Below, piece after piece: positions 37,229-49,333 of a stretch of 64,000 nt of DNA (position 1 is the stretch's first letter; every line of letters starts with the position of its first letter). The DNA comes from Patagioenas fasciata (taxonomy: Eukaryota; Chordata; Aves; Columbiformes; Columbidae). Where the stretch lies: contig NC_092521.1 of NCBI RefSeq assembly GCF_037038585.1, positions 106,036,398 through 106,100,397 on the forward strand. Reading direction: 5' to 3'. Under the pieces are notes generated by a model, which was given only the letters and a program-made list of their open reading frames with translations, did not search any database and was not told the DNA's origin. The translations under genes and the position numbers were made by a program.

Positions 37229-40200
37229 ATTTTCTGTGTATGTTATTACATTCTTTGTGTAAAGTCCAGGGGATTGACAGCCAGATATATACTTCGTATG
37301 ATACCAGTTAACAAGGAAAAGTTGAAGTCCTCCCAGACTACTTGGTAGCACATGTTTCTACGTCTTTTCAAACTCAGGCACATACCTGTCATGAGAAATG
37401 TATTTGCAGATTTCTTCAACGTATGTTGAGGCATGTGCTTTCTTTATGCTTCACAGAATTTTCCAAATACTTCCTTTACAGCTTTTTATCAGTAGCTAAC
37501 CATTACATGGGTTTTTATTCTTAAATATCCAGATGTAACATTATTTTTGCTCTCTAACTGGGGAAAAAACAAACAAACAAACCTCCAAATGAGTAGATTC
37601 CGATTCTACTACTCTTTCTAAGCTGATTTTATTTCTTCTCCTAAGCCCTATATAACCATCAGACCTAATTTCTGTGTGAACTTTTTCTTTTCCATATCCG
37701 CCTTAACTCCCATTAATGTCTTTAACCCCTGCAACTCATTCTGGGGTTTGCTTTCCTTTGGAGGCTTCTACCTACTACATGTTTTTGCCAAGTCATTTTT
37801 GTTCTCCAGTCCCCCTCTTCATTCCCTTCCCAATACAAAAATGAATTTTCACTGTGAGTGAAGCACACAGGAAGGAAATGCTACCTAAAATAAAGTCAAG
37901 GGGAGGAAAAGGTTAAATTCAAATATAAGAGAGGAGAGTTTTCATGACAGAAGCCTAAAATATTTAGGTTAAAATAAAGCCTGGTAAAGATATTTACTTC
38001 TGGTGTAGAGAGCTGATGAAGCCAGTCACTTGCTTCAGATTTTCAAAGTGTGGCAGTTCATGAGCTGTCATAGTTTCAGATACTTAGCATGAACTATGTG
38101 CACTCTGCTTTACCCTTGCTCAGTAATGAGAAGAAAAGTACCTGGAGGAAACTGGCATTTCCAGCCTCAGTTCCTAAGCGAATGATGTGTGTTCTTCTGC
38201 CCTTGCTGCCCATTCCATGACTCCCAAAAGGTTTCTACAAGTCATGGCTATCTCTGTGATATCAAGAGACCATTTTGCAGTGTGTTTTGCATGATGCCTC
38301 TCTAGTTGCTTTACACTCCTGGAATGATGAGGAAACTGGTGGTGGCATTGCCTTGTGATTGTGGGGTATATAAAGTCATTCAGTCCAGGTCCTTATATCT
38401 GACTTGGTCAAGGTTGTAGAAGTTATAGACTAATTGTCAAAGTCATCTGAACGTCTTCTTTGTCAGCCCTAATCTTTCCCTCAAGAGAATCCACTTCTGG
38501 TAAACAGTCATGGACTCAAACGTGCCTGTGCTCCAGAAATGACCACTGCCTTAACTGAAGATCTCTGTTGTATGTTCTTCCTAGGATCATTCTTCTGGGG
38601 ATGTTTTCTGGAAGGATATTGACTTTCCTAACAATTTTCCAACTTAGTCCTGCTTGTATCAACATCCAGATGTCTGATTTTGTTATCCCAGTTCTACCTG
38701 TTAACTGGGCAGAAGTCTCTGATGTGATACCTTAAGTTTTGTTTCCTTAATTGGTTCTTTTACAACCACCTTTCTTTAGAGCTATTGGATAACACAGTGC
38801 AAATAACCTGACAGAATTGTGTTATGGTATCTTTCCTTTCCCCTGCCCCCTTCTTTCTTCAGCTATAGTTGTCAGATTTTTACACAAGTCTCTGCTTTGG
38901 ATTAGTCATACATTGTTCATTTTTAACCAAGAAACTGTTCTCTATTGCATTTGTAAGTTTTTTTGCATTGTATGTCTAAATTTTGCAATTTTATTCTTGA
39001 CTCTGCTTTCTGGGCAGTGAGTGCACACTGTCAGCTCGTGCAATTTTTCATCCACTAGTACCTCCGAGTTCTCTGCAGGGCATTTTTGTGGACCTGGAGG
39101 CAACTGATCATGTAGCTTAAGAAGATGTAAATCAAGAGCTATGTGGGTTTGTTGACAGACTTTGCCTCTGTCATTTCTACCTGTTGAGTCTCTTTTCTCC
39201 TCTACGTTCAACCAATGACTATACAGATGGAAGACAGGGTAGGAGCATGTGGTCCTGCTGAGTAACAATGTTGACAGCAGCTGCTCAGAGCTCTTTGAGC
39301 TCTTTTGCTCTTTGAGACCTGCCTCCAGAGACAGGAGGGGTTGTATCATGGCTACTTGGTCATTTAGATGTTATGGTACCTGGCATACGTGCAGCATACA
39401 TGCCATACCAAAAGCTGCTTTACTAGGAAACTTTTGCTTGGGATATAGTTCCAAAAACTCCTTTACTCCCAAGCCTACTTTTAGTGTCGCTCCAACTAAT
39501 GTTTTTTGCTGGTAAAGAATATCTGCCGTTTTTGTTTTGGGTCCAGCAGCAATACTATGTTGCTTATATGTATGTTACACCTTAAGTTGAAGGGGAAAAA
39601 AAAAAACAAACTTATTTTGTTTTCCAGTGACAGGAAAAATGTCAAATGTGAGAGGTAGGGATGGCTGTGTATTAGACCGGGAGGGGATGTTCTGTGTTCC
39701 TTTTGGCACCATTATTTATGTAGTTTTCCTTTCAATACGGGGGGTGGGGGGGGAGGTCATGCTTTTCTATTTGATAAGTGCAGAACCAAAAATTCTGCAT
39801 ATGTTAGTAAAAGTAAAAGGAGTCAACATGAACTTCAACAGTTTTTGCTGAAAGTGGTCATTCTCTGTATGATGATCCTGACTGATGATCCAAGCCAAAC
39901 TCTAGCAATCTTGATTAGAGATTTCAGGTAAACTATGTGCTACAGAAAATTGCATTGGAAAGGTCTGTATATTAGACTTAGCTTTGCGTCTCTAGTGAAC
40001 AATGGCTGTAGTGTGGTGTTATGCTGAAGATTTGCAGTGACTGCCAATGCCATCTTTTTCTAAATGAGAGGCAAACCAAAATAAAGTCCTGACCACTTGA
40101 GCTGGTTAAAAGTTATTGGATATGTTTCATCAGAAGAGGGATTTTAATCCTATTAATGAAAATCCTGGACAAATTCCAATTAACTAATTGCAGTTTATTC

Positions 40201-40667
40201 CTTGTGTCTTTCTGATTAATGAAATACTGGATTATATTCTTCATTTCCATTGTCATGATGGTCTTTTACTAGGTAATTCCCTGAGATACTCCCAGCATGT
40301 GCTTCACCTAAAGCAGAAAAATAATTGCAAATGGCAAAGTTTTGTCAAAAAGCAGATAAAGTTTATTTCTGGGTAAAATAGGAACTGTGAGGGATGTAGG
40401 GCTTTGCTACATGTTGGTCTGTGTTGAAAAGGATGCTAGTAATAGATGGTATGTAAATGGTTCTGTTAGTGGTGTATTTTGTTGTGAATAACTGATTTCT
40501 CCTTGTGTTAAAAGCCTGGGATAAAATTTAATTTTATGTTTAATTAATTGAAGTCAGAGTCACATCCTAACTGTGGGTGTCTAGAACTGAGAAATCTCCC
40601 TTCCCTGTTTTGTTAGTGGAGGCACCCTCTAGCTGAGGAAAATTTGACCTCTCAAGTTGTCTGAGAG

Positions 40668-40692
40668 AAGATAGATAGACAGACAGACAGAT
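40668..40692. repeat. GATA/GACA microsatellite
   Basis: 'gaagatagatagacagac' followed by further 'agac' units. Short and imperfect. Confidence 0.8.
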
Positions 40693-42012
40693 GAATTGGT
40701 CTTCCCAGTTGCTCTTGTGATGCTTGAATTAAAATTAGATTTCTGTGCAGTTTTTCTAGCCTGAGATTTTTGTTGCCAGTGCGTTTCCTTTATCCTTGCA
40801 TCTATCGTTTGTTTCTGTATAAACAACTGTCACTGTTGAAAAGACTGATCTGGGTTGTGTGGGTGTGGTGGTATTTTTATTTTGGTTTGGGTTTTTTTGT
40901 TACTTTTCTGATTTGCTTGAAATGCTCTCTAAATTGATGTAAAAAGAAATACTTAAGTGGCAAACAAAACTCATGTAGTAGCATGTTTCCTAGGAACAGG
41001 GACTCTCAAATATTTCTATGACTTTGAAGGTTTTATAATGTCTCCTATCTAAACTGAATATTTTTAAATGTTAGAAAACAGACTTGCATTGGCTCCCCTT
41101 TTAGTTAAACACGTCTCTGGTGAATGCTGGGTTTCTTTGTAAGAATTTTATCAACTGAACCCTTCGGCCTGATGGATGTAAGAGATCTGCAGGAGTGACT
41201 ATAAATAGCTGTTTGTAAAGTGTGATTTCCCACTCAGATTTTGCACTGTACACTGTTTTAGCAAAATCTTCTCCACTAAATTTAGTAGTAATTTACTAGT
41301 GTGGAAATCTGGGCTTCTTATCATTGAAAACAACAGCAAGTCTTCAGGTCTGAATTTCTGCGGGGTTTATGAGTTTATCAGACTGCTATATTGTGTTTTC
41401 TGTGAACCTTTGAATGTTTACGAACGTGAGGGTCTAAGAAGAAAAACATACTGAATTTAAATGCATCACTTTAAAAATTGTCAGTTGTTAATAGAGGAGG
41501 AATTTCAAGTTTTTAAATGCTTTTCAATATTTTGCTTTACACAATAGTGTTATTCTTCATTTACCTGTAAATACATGGTCACCTATGATTAATACTTGAG
41601 AACCAGTTATTCAAAGAGAAATAAAAAATATTAAATAACAAAACTCCCTGAAGATGCTTCAGTTCTTGTCTTTTATGCATGCAGGCTTTACAAGTGATCA
41701 ACTCAAAGGAGACAGTGTTTGATTTGATGACCTGCAAGCATTCTCACAGAAGGCCAGGTCCCTTTATTTCCTCTTTATTTCTGAATGTTCCTCAAGCGAA
41801 GTTTCTGAAGCGCTGCCCTACTGATGTACATAACAAAGAAACTGATGTTTCTGGGATATGTTTTGTTTGACACCTTAAGTGGGCTGCATGGGTCTTCCTG
41901 TTCTGTTGCGGTTTTCTGTTGTTCACTGTAGTAAGCTGAAACAATTCTACTCTTCTTAGAATGCTTGTTATGCTCTCTGGTAATTTCTTTCAATTTTTGT
42001 GTGTTTTGACAG

Positions 42013-42166
42013 GGGAAAGTCTTCCAGAACTATCACTTTTGAGCAATTCAAGGAAGCTCTTCAAGAACTCTCCAAGAAGCGATTTAAAGACAAGAGTGAT
42101 GAGGAAGCAGTTCAAGAAATATATAAACTAATTGAAGGAAAAGCACCGATTATATCTGGAGTAACG
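42013..42166 (+). CDS. TPPP: TPPP coding exon 3: C-terminal part of p25-alpha core (residues 104-155)
   Basis: The acceptor is 'ttttgacag|ggg' (AG 42011-42012) and the donor 'acg|gtatgt' (GT 42167-42168). The first base completes codon 104 (Lys) from exon 2. The frame then reads '[19 protein letters not shown]' followed by '[15 protein letters not shown]' and '[13 protein letters not shown]'. '[11 protein letters not shown]' is the EF-hand-like conserved helix of p25-alpha proteins, and '[12 protein letters not shown]' is a family signature. No long ORF marks this exon because it is open for only 154 bases, so it was found by homology and splice phase. Residue 108 is Ser, where I recall Cys in mammalian TPPP; that comparison is from memory. 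Confidence 0.96.
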
Positions 42167-42974
42167 GTATGTTACTGATTAGTGGATGGAGTGTAGTACT
42201 TGTCCCTTTTTCTACTGCAGCGTTGTTGAATTCACCTGCTTCCCATTACAATCCACAAATCCAACAGGCAACAACTGTGCCAAGCTGAGTGGGAGCAAGG
42301 ATTATGCAACAGCCAAATATTGCTCTACTGTGTATTACTGTGTGGCACTGTCGTTGCTTCTCTTAGGAATTGTAGTACTACCTAGCAGCACGATCAGGAA
42401 AATTCAAGGAGAGCTCTAGTGTGTGGTTAGAACACAGAAATGTTCATGAACGAGTAGTGTATCCAAATCAAAAAGATTAAATGGTAATTAAATTTAGGAC
42501 CTTATTAAACAGTTCTACGATGTGTGAAATGCCAAAAGACTAAAGCAAAGATGTCTTAAAATACATTTAAAGCACCATGTGAATCCCAGAACACTGGTTA
42601 TCTGGGAATAATTACAATGTGGTCTGGTCTTTATTTTTTGTTTGTTTCAAGCCTGTCAGAACTATAATGTTCTTTCCTTTTTTTTTCTTCTTTTTTTTAA
42701 CATTGGCATTAAGCTTTATATATGAAAAGGAAGTTGTAAAGCCTAGTATACGTGAGTTTGATTGCCCTTTTAAATGCTCAGGTTAGGCAAGCTTTTACCC
42801 TGTAGTTTACAACATGCTGGAGTGTTTACTATCAACTTCAATAGTCCTGTCAATTTAGTTCATCTGATTAAAATTTGTGGATTTTCCTGAATTTTGGCTG
42901 GACAGCTCTGAATGAAAATCTAATTGTAAATAATCTTTCTAGAAACTTGTTCTGTACAAATGAACAGTGGAAAT

Positions 42975-43250
42975 GTCAGTGGGAAACAGTGTCAAAGGCT
43001 TTACTGAAGTCTAGGTATGCAATACCCACAATCTTTACCTCATCAAGTAAGAAGGTCACCTTGTCATAGAAGGAGATCAGGTTGGTCAAGCAGGACCTGC
43101 CTTTCGTAAAGTCATGCGATAACACTGTCATTTCACGATTGCTGTGCCCAAGGCAGCCTCTGACCATGACATTGCCCACAAGTCCTTCTTTGTTTACAAA
43201 CAACCAGTCCAGTGGAGTACCTTCCCTAGTAGGCTCACTGACCAGCTGCC
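42975..43250 (-). mobile_element. CR1 fragment, minus strand: linker joined to RT N-terminus by internal deletion
   Basis: The minus strand is open for 94 codons (43260-42976). It reads 'LVSEPTREGTPLDWLFVNKE', then 'GRSCLTNLISFYDKVTFL', then 'YLDFSKAFDTVSH'. These are parts of CR1 ORF2 that lie far apart in an intact element, so the piece has internal deletions. It abuts the 3' end of the next CR1 at 43251. Confidence 0.88.
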
Positions 43251-44440
43251 ACAGAATCACAGAATGTTAGGGATTGGAAGGGACCTCCAAAGATCATCTA
43301 GTCCAATCCCCCTGCCAGAGCAGGAACACCTAGATGAGGTTACACAGGAATGTCTCTAGGGGAGTTTTGAATGTCTTGAGAGGAGGAGACTCCACAACCT
43401 CCCTGGGGAGCCTGTTCCAGTGTTCTGTCACCCTCACTGTGAAGAAGTTTCTTCTCATATTTAAGTTCCAGTTTGCACCCATTGCCCCTTGTCTTAACAT
43501 TGGTTGTCACTGAGAGGAGCCTGGCTCCATCCTCGTGACAGTCACCCTTTACATATTTATAAACATTAATGAGGTCACCCCTCAGTCTCCTCTTCTCCAA
43601 ATTAAAGAGACTCAGCTCCTTCAGCCTTTCCTCATAAGGGAGATGCTCCACTCCATCATCTTTGTGGCTCTGTGCTGGACTCTCTCAAGCAGTTCCCTGT
43701 CCTTCTTGAACTGAGGGGCACAGAACTGGACACAGTATTCCAGATGCAGTCTCACCAGGGCAGAGTAGAGGTGGAGGAGAACCTCTCTTGACCTACTAAC
43801 CACACACCTTCTAATACACCCAAGGATGCCATTGGTATTCTTGGCCACAAGGGTATGGTGCTGGCTCATGGTCATCCTGCTGCCCACCAGGGCTCCCGGG
43901 TCCCTTTCCCCTACATTGCTCTCCAACATGTTGTTCCCCTACTTATACTGGTGCCTGGAGTTGTTCTTGCTCAGATGCAAGATTCTACACTTGCCCTGGT
44001 TATATTTCATTAAATTTTTCCCTGCCCAACTCTCCTGCCTGTCTAGGTCTCACTGGATGGCAGCACAGCCTTCTGGAGTATCAGCCACTCCTCCCAGTTT
44101 TGTGTCATCAGCGAACTTGCTGACAGTGCACTCTATTCCCTCATCCAAGTCACTGATGAATAGTACTGGTCCCACTACAGACCCTTGAGGGACTCCACTA
44201 GATACAGGCCTCCAACTAGACTCTCTGACTAGACTAGCTAAATAGACCAGCCATGTCAGGAAGTTGTCTTTCACACACTCCAGGAGCCTCCCGGACTGTT
44301 TCCTCTCTGCTCTATTGTATTTCCAGCAGACTTCCGGTAAGTTGAAGTCCCTCATGAGAACATGAGATAGTGATGGTGACAGTATTCCTAGCTGCTTATA
44401 GGACATGCAGCAGGACATACTTTCCAGCCCATGGACAACC
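43251..44440 (-). mobile_element. CR1 fragment, minus strand: endonuclease end, RT C-terminus and 3' UTR
   Basis: The 3' tail is at 43251 ('acagaatcacagaatg'). Going upstream on the minus strand are an RT C-terminal region 'REVLLHLYSALVRLHLEYC' (near 43790), the catalytic-type box 'FADDTKLGG' (near 44110), '[14 protein letters not shown]' (near 44190), then an abrupt jump to endonuclease-region text '[19 protein letters not shown]' (near 44330). The RT N-terminus between these is deleted. The FADD box survives, but the deletion and stops make it inactive. Confidence 0.92.
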
Positions 44441-44479
44441 ATTAAGATGTAGTAGTAGTCCAGAGGACTATCATTAGCA

Positions 44480-44925
44480 CATCAGAGTCCTTGGCTACAG
44501 AGGGAGGAGCCCACTATCCATGTCTAGTGCTGCAGGATGCTCCTGCCTCTCCCTGGAGGTCAGGGCAGTGGTGGCCTCTCTTGTGGGAGATGTGCTAGGG
44601 TCAAGGCCTGAGATTCCAGATTAAGGAGGAAGAGGTAGAGGAGATCTAAGCTACACAAGGTGAGGAAGGAGCGACAGCTGGAGACCAAGTGGGTGGAGAC
44701 TATGAAGATGGAGAAGGCTGGAAGCTTGTGACTTCTTGCAACAAGAAGTCATCACAGATCTGTTCCAGCTTCAGATGTCCAATTTCAGAATTGGTATAGT
44801 ACTCTAGATGTTGGTGAGGATCAGCAAGACCCATCAGAGTCAGCAGAGTGTGAACTTAGTGTCCAGACAAAAGGGGAAAAAATGAGTGATAATGTCAGCC
44901 AACACTAACTGACACTATGGGGACA
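44480..44925 (+). mobile_element. CR1-like ORF1 5' fragment, plus strand
   Basis: G/A-rich sequence with 'ggaagcttgtgacttcttgc' near 44719 and a following 'gttccagcttcagatg' resembles the ORF1 start region of CR1 elements. The plus-strand CR1 at 45720 onward may be its continuation, interrupted by the LTR-like block. Assignment rests on recalled similarity and is tentative. Confidence 0.45.
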
Positions 44926-44929
44926 TGCA

Positions 44930-45710
44930 GGTTCTTTTAAGGATCCTTGGTAGAATGAGAACTGGACACAACTTCATAGTTATAATTAGACCTTTATTAT
45001 AATAGAAAGATTTTCATAATCAGTGTAGCTTTTCATTACGCAGAATTTCTAGTAATTAGGATAGCTTTCCTATTACCTAAAGTTGCAGTTACTTATACTT
45101 ATCAGTCACCTGGACCCTCTGCAGATCACATCAAATTCTTAATAATCAGTGCAGAACAGAATAATAATAATCTGGACTCTGCCTTTAGAAAGAACATGAG
45201 TCAGTCAGTACTCAGAAGAATAATGGTGGAGGGGATGTCATAAAGGGGGTCTCTTGGTACTCTAGCCCACAGTAAAGGTGTTCCTCATTTCCTCTTCTGT
45301 CATGGTGTGAGTGTCCCCTCTATCACACCAGGGAGCAGAAAAAGCCTTAGCAGTCTGTCTGCTGTTGGATCAGCTTCAAAAATCTTTTAGATTAGGTGAT
45401 GTATTTATACCTCTCAGTTTGGGTCGTCTATACACTTTTCATTAGTGGATTCTGAAGAGGCTACCAGACAATCAATATACAATAATTTTGGCTGCAGGAG
45501 ACAGCAAGTTGTGGGTGATAATGGCTGCATAATGATCTTTGTCTCTTCCTGTCCATTGTGTCCTGCCTACATGTTGCCCTTGCTTTGAGCTAATGGTGCT
45601 GCTCCCAGCATACATCAGGCCTTAGCATGAGCTGTATGTTGCTCAAAATCTGAGCAAGAGTTGACTGAACAGTCACAAGAGTCATCCCTGACCACCAAGG
45701 GATGACAACT
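44930..45710 (-). mobile_element. LTR-like element, minus orientation, inserted in CR1 sequence
   Basis: The minus strand shows a TATA-like 'TATAAATA' near 45395-45405 and an 'AATAAAGG' poly(A)-type signal near 44990-45000, the order expected in an LTR. CR1 ORF1-like sequence lies on both sides, which suggests insertion into a CR1. Ends and target-site duplication are not resolved, and no internal retroviral genes are visible. Confidence 0.4.
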
Positions 45711-45719
45711 TTTGCCATC

Positions 45720-47365
45720 CAGAATATCTTATGTGCTGTTATGCTTCCCTGTTCTGTAATGGGTGTTCCCATACCCCGGCAATAGCACTGTACCAGGTGT
45801 CAGGAGCAATGGGTACCAGTCACAGATATTTACTGGAGATTCCTCTTGTGGATGATCAAGGCATATATCTTCAACCCCACCTGATGTCTCGGGAGTTTTG
45901 TTGTTTGGCAGGTGCTAGGATCCGAGATTGTTGCAGATGCACTAACAAGATTTGTCCAGACTTCTAATGTGGACCTCTTCTTTGTGGGTACCAACAGTAC
46001 CACTCCAGAGGTATCCTGGAGCATATCAAGAGAGACTGCAGAAGTCCTGGGGCGAGAATGAAGGGTATGGAGCTCTAGTCTTGCCTTCCTAATCCTTACA
46101 GGGAGGAAGAAAGCTTTGGTAGAAGTGGACTACACCCAGCTTATCGCTTGTGTTGCGGACAGGGCTTTGGCTTCTGTGACCAGAGGAATGAGGGCTACTG
46201 AGAAGGGATGGAACAAATGTAACTAAGAGTGTCTTTGCAAACTAGGCTTGCTAATCTACTGAGGAGAGTGTTAAACTGGGTATGGAAGGTTACCATAACC
46301 TGAAGAGGCATGGTCATAAGAGGTAGAGCAGATGTGTCTATGTGACTAGCTTGACTTGGGGTCCATCTCAAATGCCTGTACACAAAAGCACATAGCGTGG
46401 GGCACAAGCAGGACAAATTAGTTTCAGAGCTATGACCTCACTAGGAGTGTGGAGGTGTGGTGGGACAGCTCTCCTGACTGGAGTGCTACAATGGATGGAT
46501 AGAGGCGCTTCAGGAAATAGAGTGCAGAAAATGAGGAAGAGGGATTGTGATCTGTGTAAAGGCCTTGCTTTACTGCATCTATCTTTGTACTGGGGCAGGT
46601 CATAAGCGAGTAGAGAACTTGCAAGTAAGGAGCAGTGTACAGACCTACTGATCAAGAAGAGGAGACAGATAAAGGGTTCTTTATTCATTTTGGAAAAAAC
46701 CTCACAATCCCAAGCCTTGTTACTCATGGGTGACGTTAATCAAGATTAAAGTGACTGGAACCAAGCTATCTATAAGATTTCTAAAATGTATAAATAAAAA
46801 CCCCTTTTAATATGGATGATGGATGATTTGAGGAGATACTCTGGACCTGTTATTCACAATCAAGAAAAACTGGTTAAAAATTTCGGAGCTGAGACAGTCT
46901 TGGCTGCAGAAACTAGGTAAGTGTAAAGTTTAAGGTCCTGAGAGGAGTGAGCAAGATCAACAGAATTACAAACCTGGACTTCAGGAGGGCAGATCTTGGT
47001 CTCTTTAGTTTGCCATGGGGGGGCAAAGGAGCCCAGGAGAACTGGTTGATCTTTAAGATAGCTTCCTCAGAGCACAAGATTGGTCCATTCCCATGTGCAG
47101 GAAGTTGAGCAAGCATGGTAACAGGCCAACATGAATGAACATGGAGGTTCCACTTAAATTTGAGAAGAAACTTTTCCTCAGTAAGGGTAGCAGAACACTG
47201 GAACAGGCTGCCCAGGGAGGTTGTGGAGTCTCCTTCTCTGGAGACATTCAAAATCTGCCTGGACGCATTCCTGTGTAGCCTCATCTAGGTGTTCCTGTTC
47301 CGGCGGGGGGATTGGACCAGATGATCTTTTGAGGTCCCTTCCAATCCCTAACATTGTGATTCTGA
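45720..47365 (+). mobile_element. CR1 LINE copy, plus strand: ORF1 esterase region, endonuclease, deleted RT, 3' end
   Basis: 'gtgggtaccaacagtacc' near 45986 and 'agcatatcaagagagactgc' near 46020 resemble the CR1 ORF1 esterase-like domain. 'ggtccatctcaaatgcctg' near 46361 and 'gtggtgggacagctc' near 46456 fit the endonuclease N-terminus. Text near 46975-47130 matches the endonuclease end. At about 47150 it jumps to the 3' region ('ggaacaggctgcccaggg'), so the RT is deleted. The tail near 47340-47365 reads 'ccaatccctaacattgtg'. This is the longest CR1 in the window, but it carries many stops. Confidence 0.75.
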
Positions 47366-47872
47366 CTGACCTCAAACACTAAAAGGAAGTGTGTAGGAGG
47401 TTGAAAGCAGGGAAGGGGCTATATGGGAGGAATAGAGGTGCTGGAGTGAGTTCAGAGAAGGTCAATGAAGCTGGTCAAGGATCTGGAGCACAAGTATTAT
47501 GAAGAGCAGCTGAGGAACTGGGGCTGTTTAGACTGGAGAAAACGAGACTGAGGGGAGACCTTATTGTTCTCTACACCTACCTGAAAGTAGTATGGAGGGT
47601 ATTGGTCTCTTCTTCCAGGTAACAAGCAACAGGCTTCAAGTTGCATCAGGGCAGGTTTAGATCAGATATTAGGAAAAGTTTCTTCACAGAAAGGGTTGTC
47701 AGGCATTGGAACAGACTGCCCAGGGCAGTGGTTCAGTCACCATCCCCAGAGATGTTTAAAAGACATGTAGTTAAGGTTCTTAGAGACGCGCTTTAGTGCT
47801 AGTTAGGTTAATGATTGGACTCTATGACCTTGAGAGTCTTTTCCAGTCAAAATGATTCCATGATTCTATGAA
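47366..47872 (+). mobile_element. CR1 3'-end fragment, plus strand
   Basis: A short linker-like start ('aaaaggaagtgtgtaggagg') jumps to the RT C-terminus region ('ggtgctggagtgagttcag', near 47439) and runs through the 3' UTR to the tail 'gattccatgattctatgaa' near 47852-47871. It is internally deleted. Confidence 0.88.
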
Positions 47873-47970
47873 ATGACTGATACTGTGGGCAGTGAGGTAT
47901 AGTATACATTAGTCGTGGCAAGGCCTTGGCCTCAGTCACATCATCACCAGATTGGTGAGCTATGGGCTGG
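47873..47970 (+). mobile_element. CR1 RT fragment cut by the left junction of copy B
   Basis: About 98 bp that aligns with the internal CR1 of copy A near 23090-23187 at roughly 80 percent identity. Both end in 'gagctatgggctggat'. At that point it switches to the start of copy B. It is therefore an older CR1 relative at the insertion site and not part of the young duplication. Confidence 0.85.
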
Positions 47971-48582
47971 ATCAGTCAGGTCTCTGCAGGGCTGCTTCCA
48001 CCTGAGGCGAGCTCAGTCTTAATTCAGCAGTAGTTCACCATTACTGCAGAACTGTGGAAGAATTAAAATGGATAATGTTTGCTTTAAGCAGCTGGCAAGA
48101 TAACTCTTGGCAAGAATGGGTACATGCTTTCCCCATTTGTCAACTATAATATAATTATTGTCCTTTCTTTTTATTGAACAATTACGATACTTCTTGCTTT
48201 CTGAATGTATGTGAAAGGAGTAAAACTTTGACACTTGCACTCATTAAAAACAAATATCTCTCCTTGAGGTTTCTCTGAAACAGCTTGCATTTAACAGAGA
48301 TTTTACTGAAGCCTCTCCTAATTTTAAAAATATCTAAATAGGTATGGAGTGGTCTTTCTATATAAATTGAGCACAAAGTAGTTGTAAGTTGTGTTTTACT
48401 TCCCTACTGGAGAAATTCTTTTAATGGTGACACAATCTGATTTGCATAATCATACATGATGCTCGAAGTAGCTGTAACAGTTAACTTGTGTAAATTAATA
48501 TATCTGTGTTACAAAATAAGTTTTAAGTGGATACAGAATGGCATGTGGAGCATAATCTGTGCTAAAAATTATCTCCCAGGGA

Positions 48583-48676
48583 AATTGTGAAGTAGTAGAG
48601 TTATAGACAGAAATGTAGGAAAGTTTCTGTTGTAACTTTCCTACATTTCTGTCTATAACTCTACTACTTCACAATT
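48583..48676. repeat. Perfect hairpin: 43-bp inverted repeat, 8-base loop (copy B)
   Basis: Exact counterpart of the hairpin at 21748-21841. Both arms are still perfect in both copies, while a substitution lies 3 bases outside the left arm. Confidence 0.95.
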
Positions 48677-49333
48677 ATTCTTTACCACATCATCTGTATG
48701 TATCATCAAGTATTCATGTATGTACATATGAATGTATTGTTTCATCAAGTATACTTTACCACATCATCTGCACTGTATTTTAATTGATTCAATCTCCTGT
48801 TGAAGAAGTCAAATGTAATGTTGCCTTTTGCACTTTATCCTTGAGATATTAAAAAAAAAAGCAAATGTTCTCCCCCTTCTACCAAGAGGCATAATTTCTC
48901 ATAAATGATCACTTTTTAGAAGATGTATTTAGATTCACTTGCTATTATGCAGCCTTGTTCTGTGCATGTAAAATGGATTAAGTTCTGTACCCCAAATGAT
49001 ATATGCTGATTATGATTTTAAAAATACCATCATGAGTAGACATCACATGAAAACCTATAGATATGGTGGTGGGCGATTAATTTCCCAGATGATACAGAAT
49101 GCTGCATGATATCATACAAAACACTATATAGCAGTTAGCTTGGTATTTCCTACAGCTTGTGGCATATGCTGCTTATAGACTACAATGACTTCTAGTGGTT
49201 TAGAGTAGAAGTAAGACTCTGACATGAGATTTTGTCTTGTGTGTTTTTAGAGGGTTTTTAATTACTTTTTTTTTTTTTTGCACAAGTCAGCCTTATTGCA
49301 CAATAACTTAAAATCACCTGTTTTTCATTTATA

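Larger units (their letters stand above)
15279..42012 (+). other. TPPP: TPPP intron 2
   Basis: A 26.7-kb intron with canonical ends. It holds an LTR-like element, a 124-bp local duplication, a T35 run, segmental-duplication copy A, two G/T-rich tracts and a minus-strand CR1, each listed separately. In roughly 16810-20700, 24600-31400, 32000-33900 and 35420-42000 I see only AT-rich unique-looking DNA with small simple repeats, and no supported exon or RNA gene. Confidence 0.8.
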
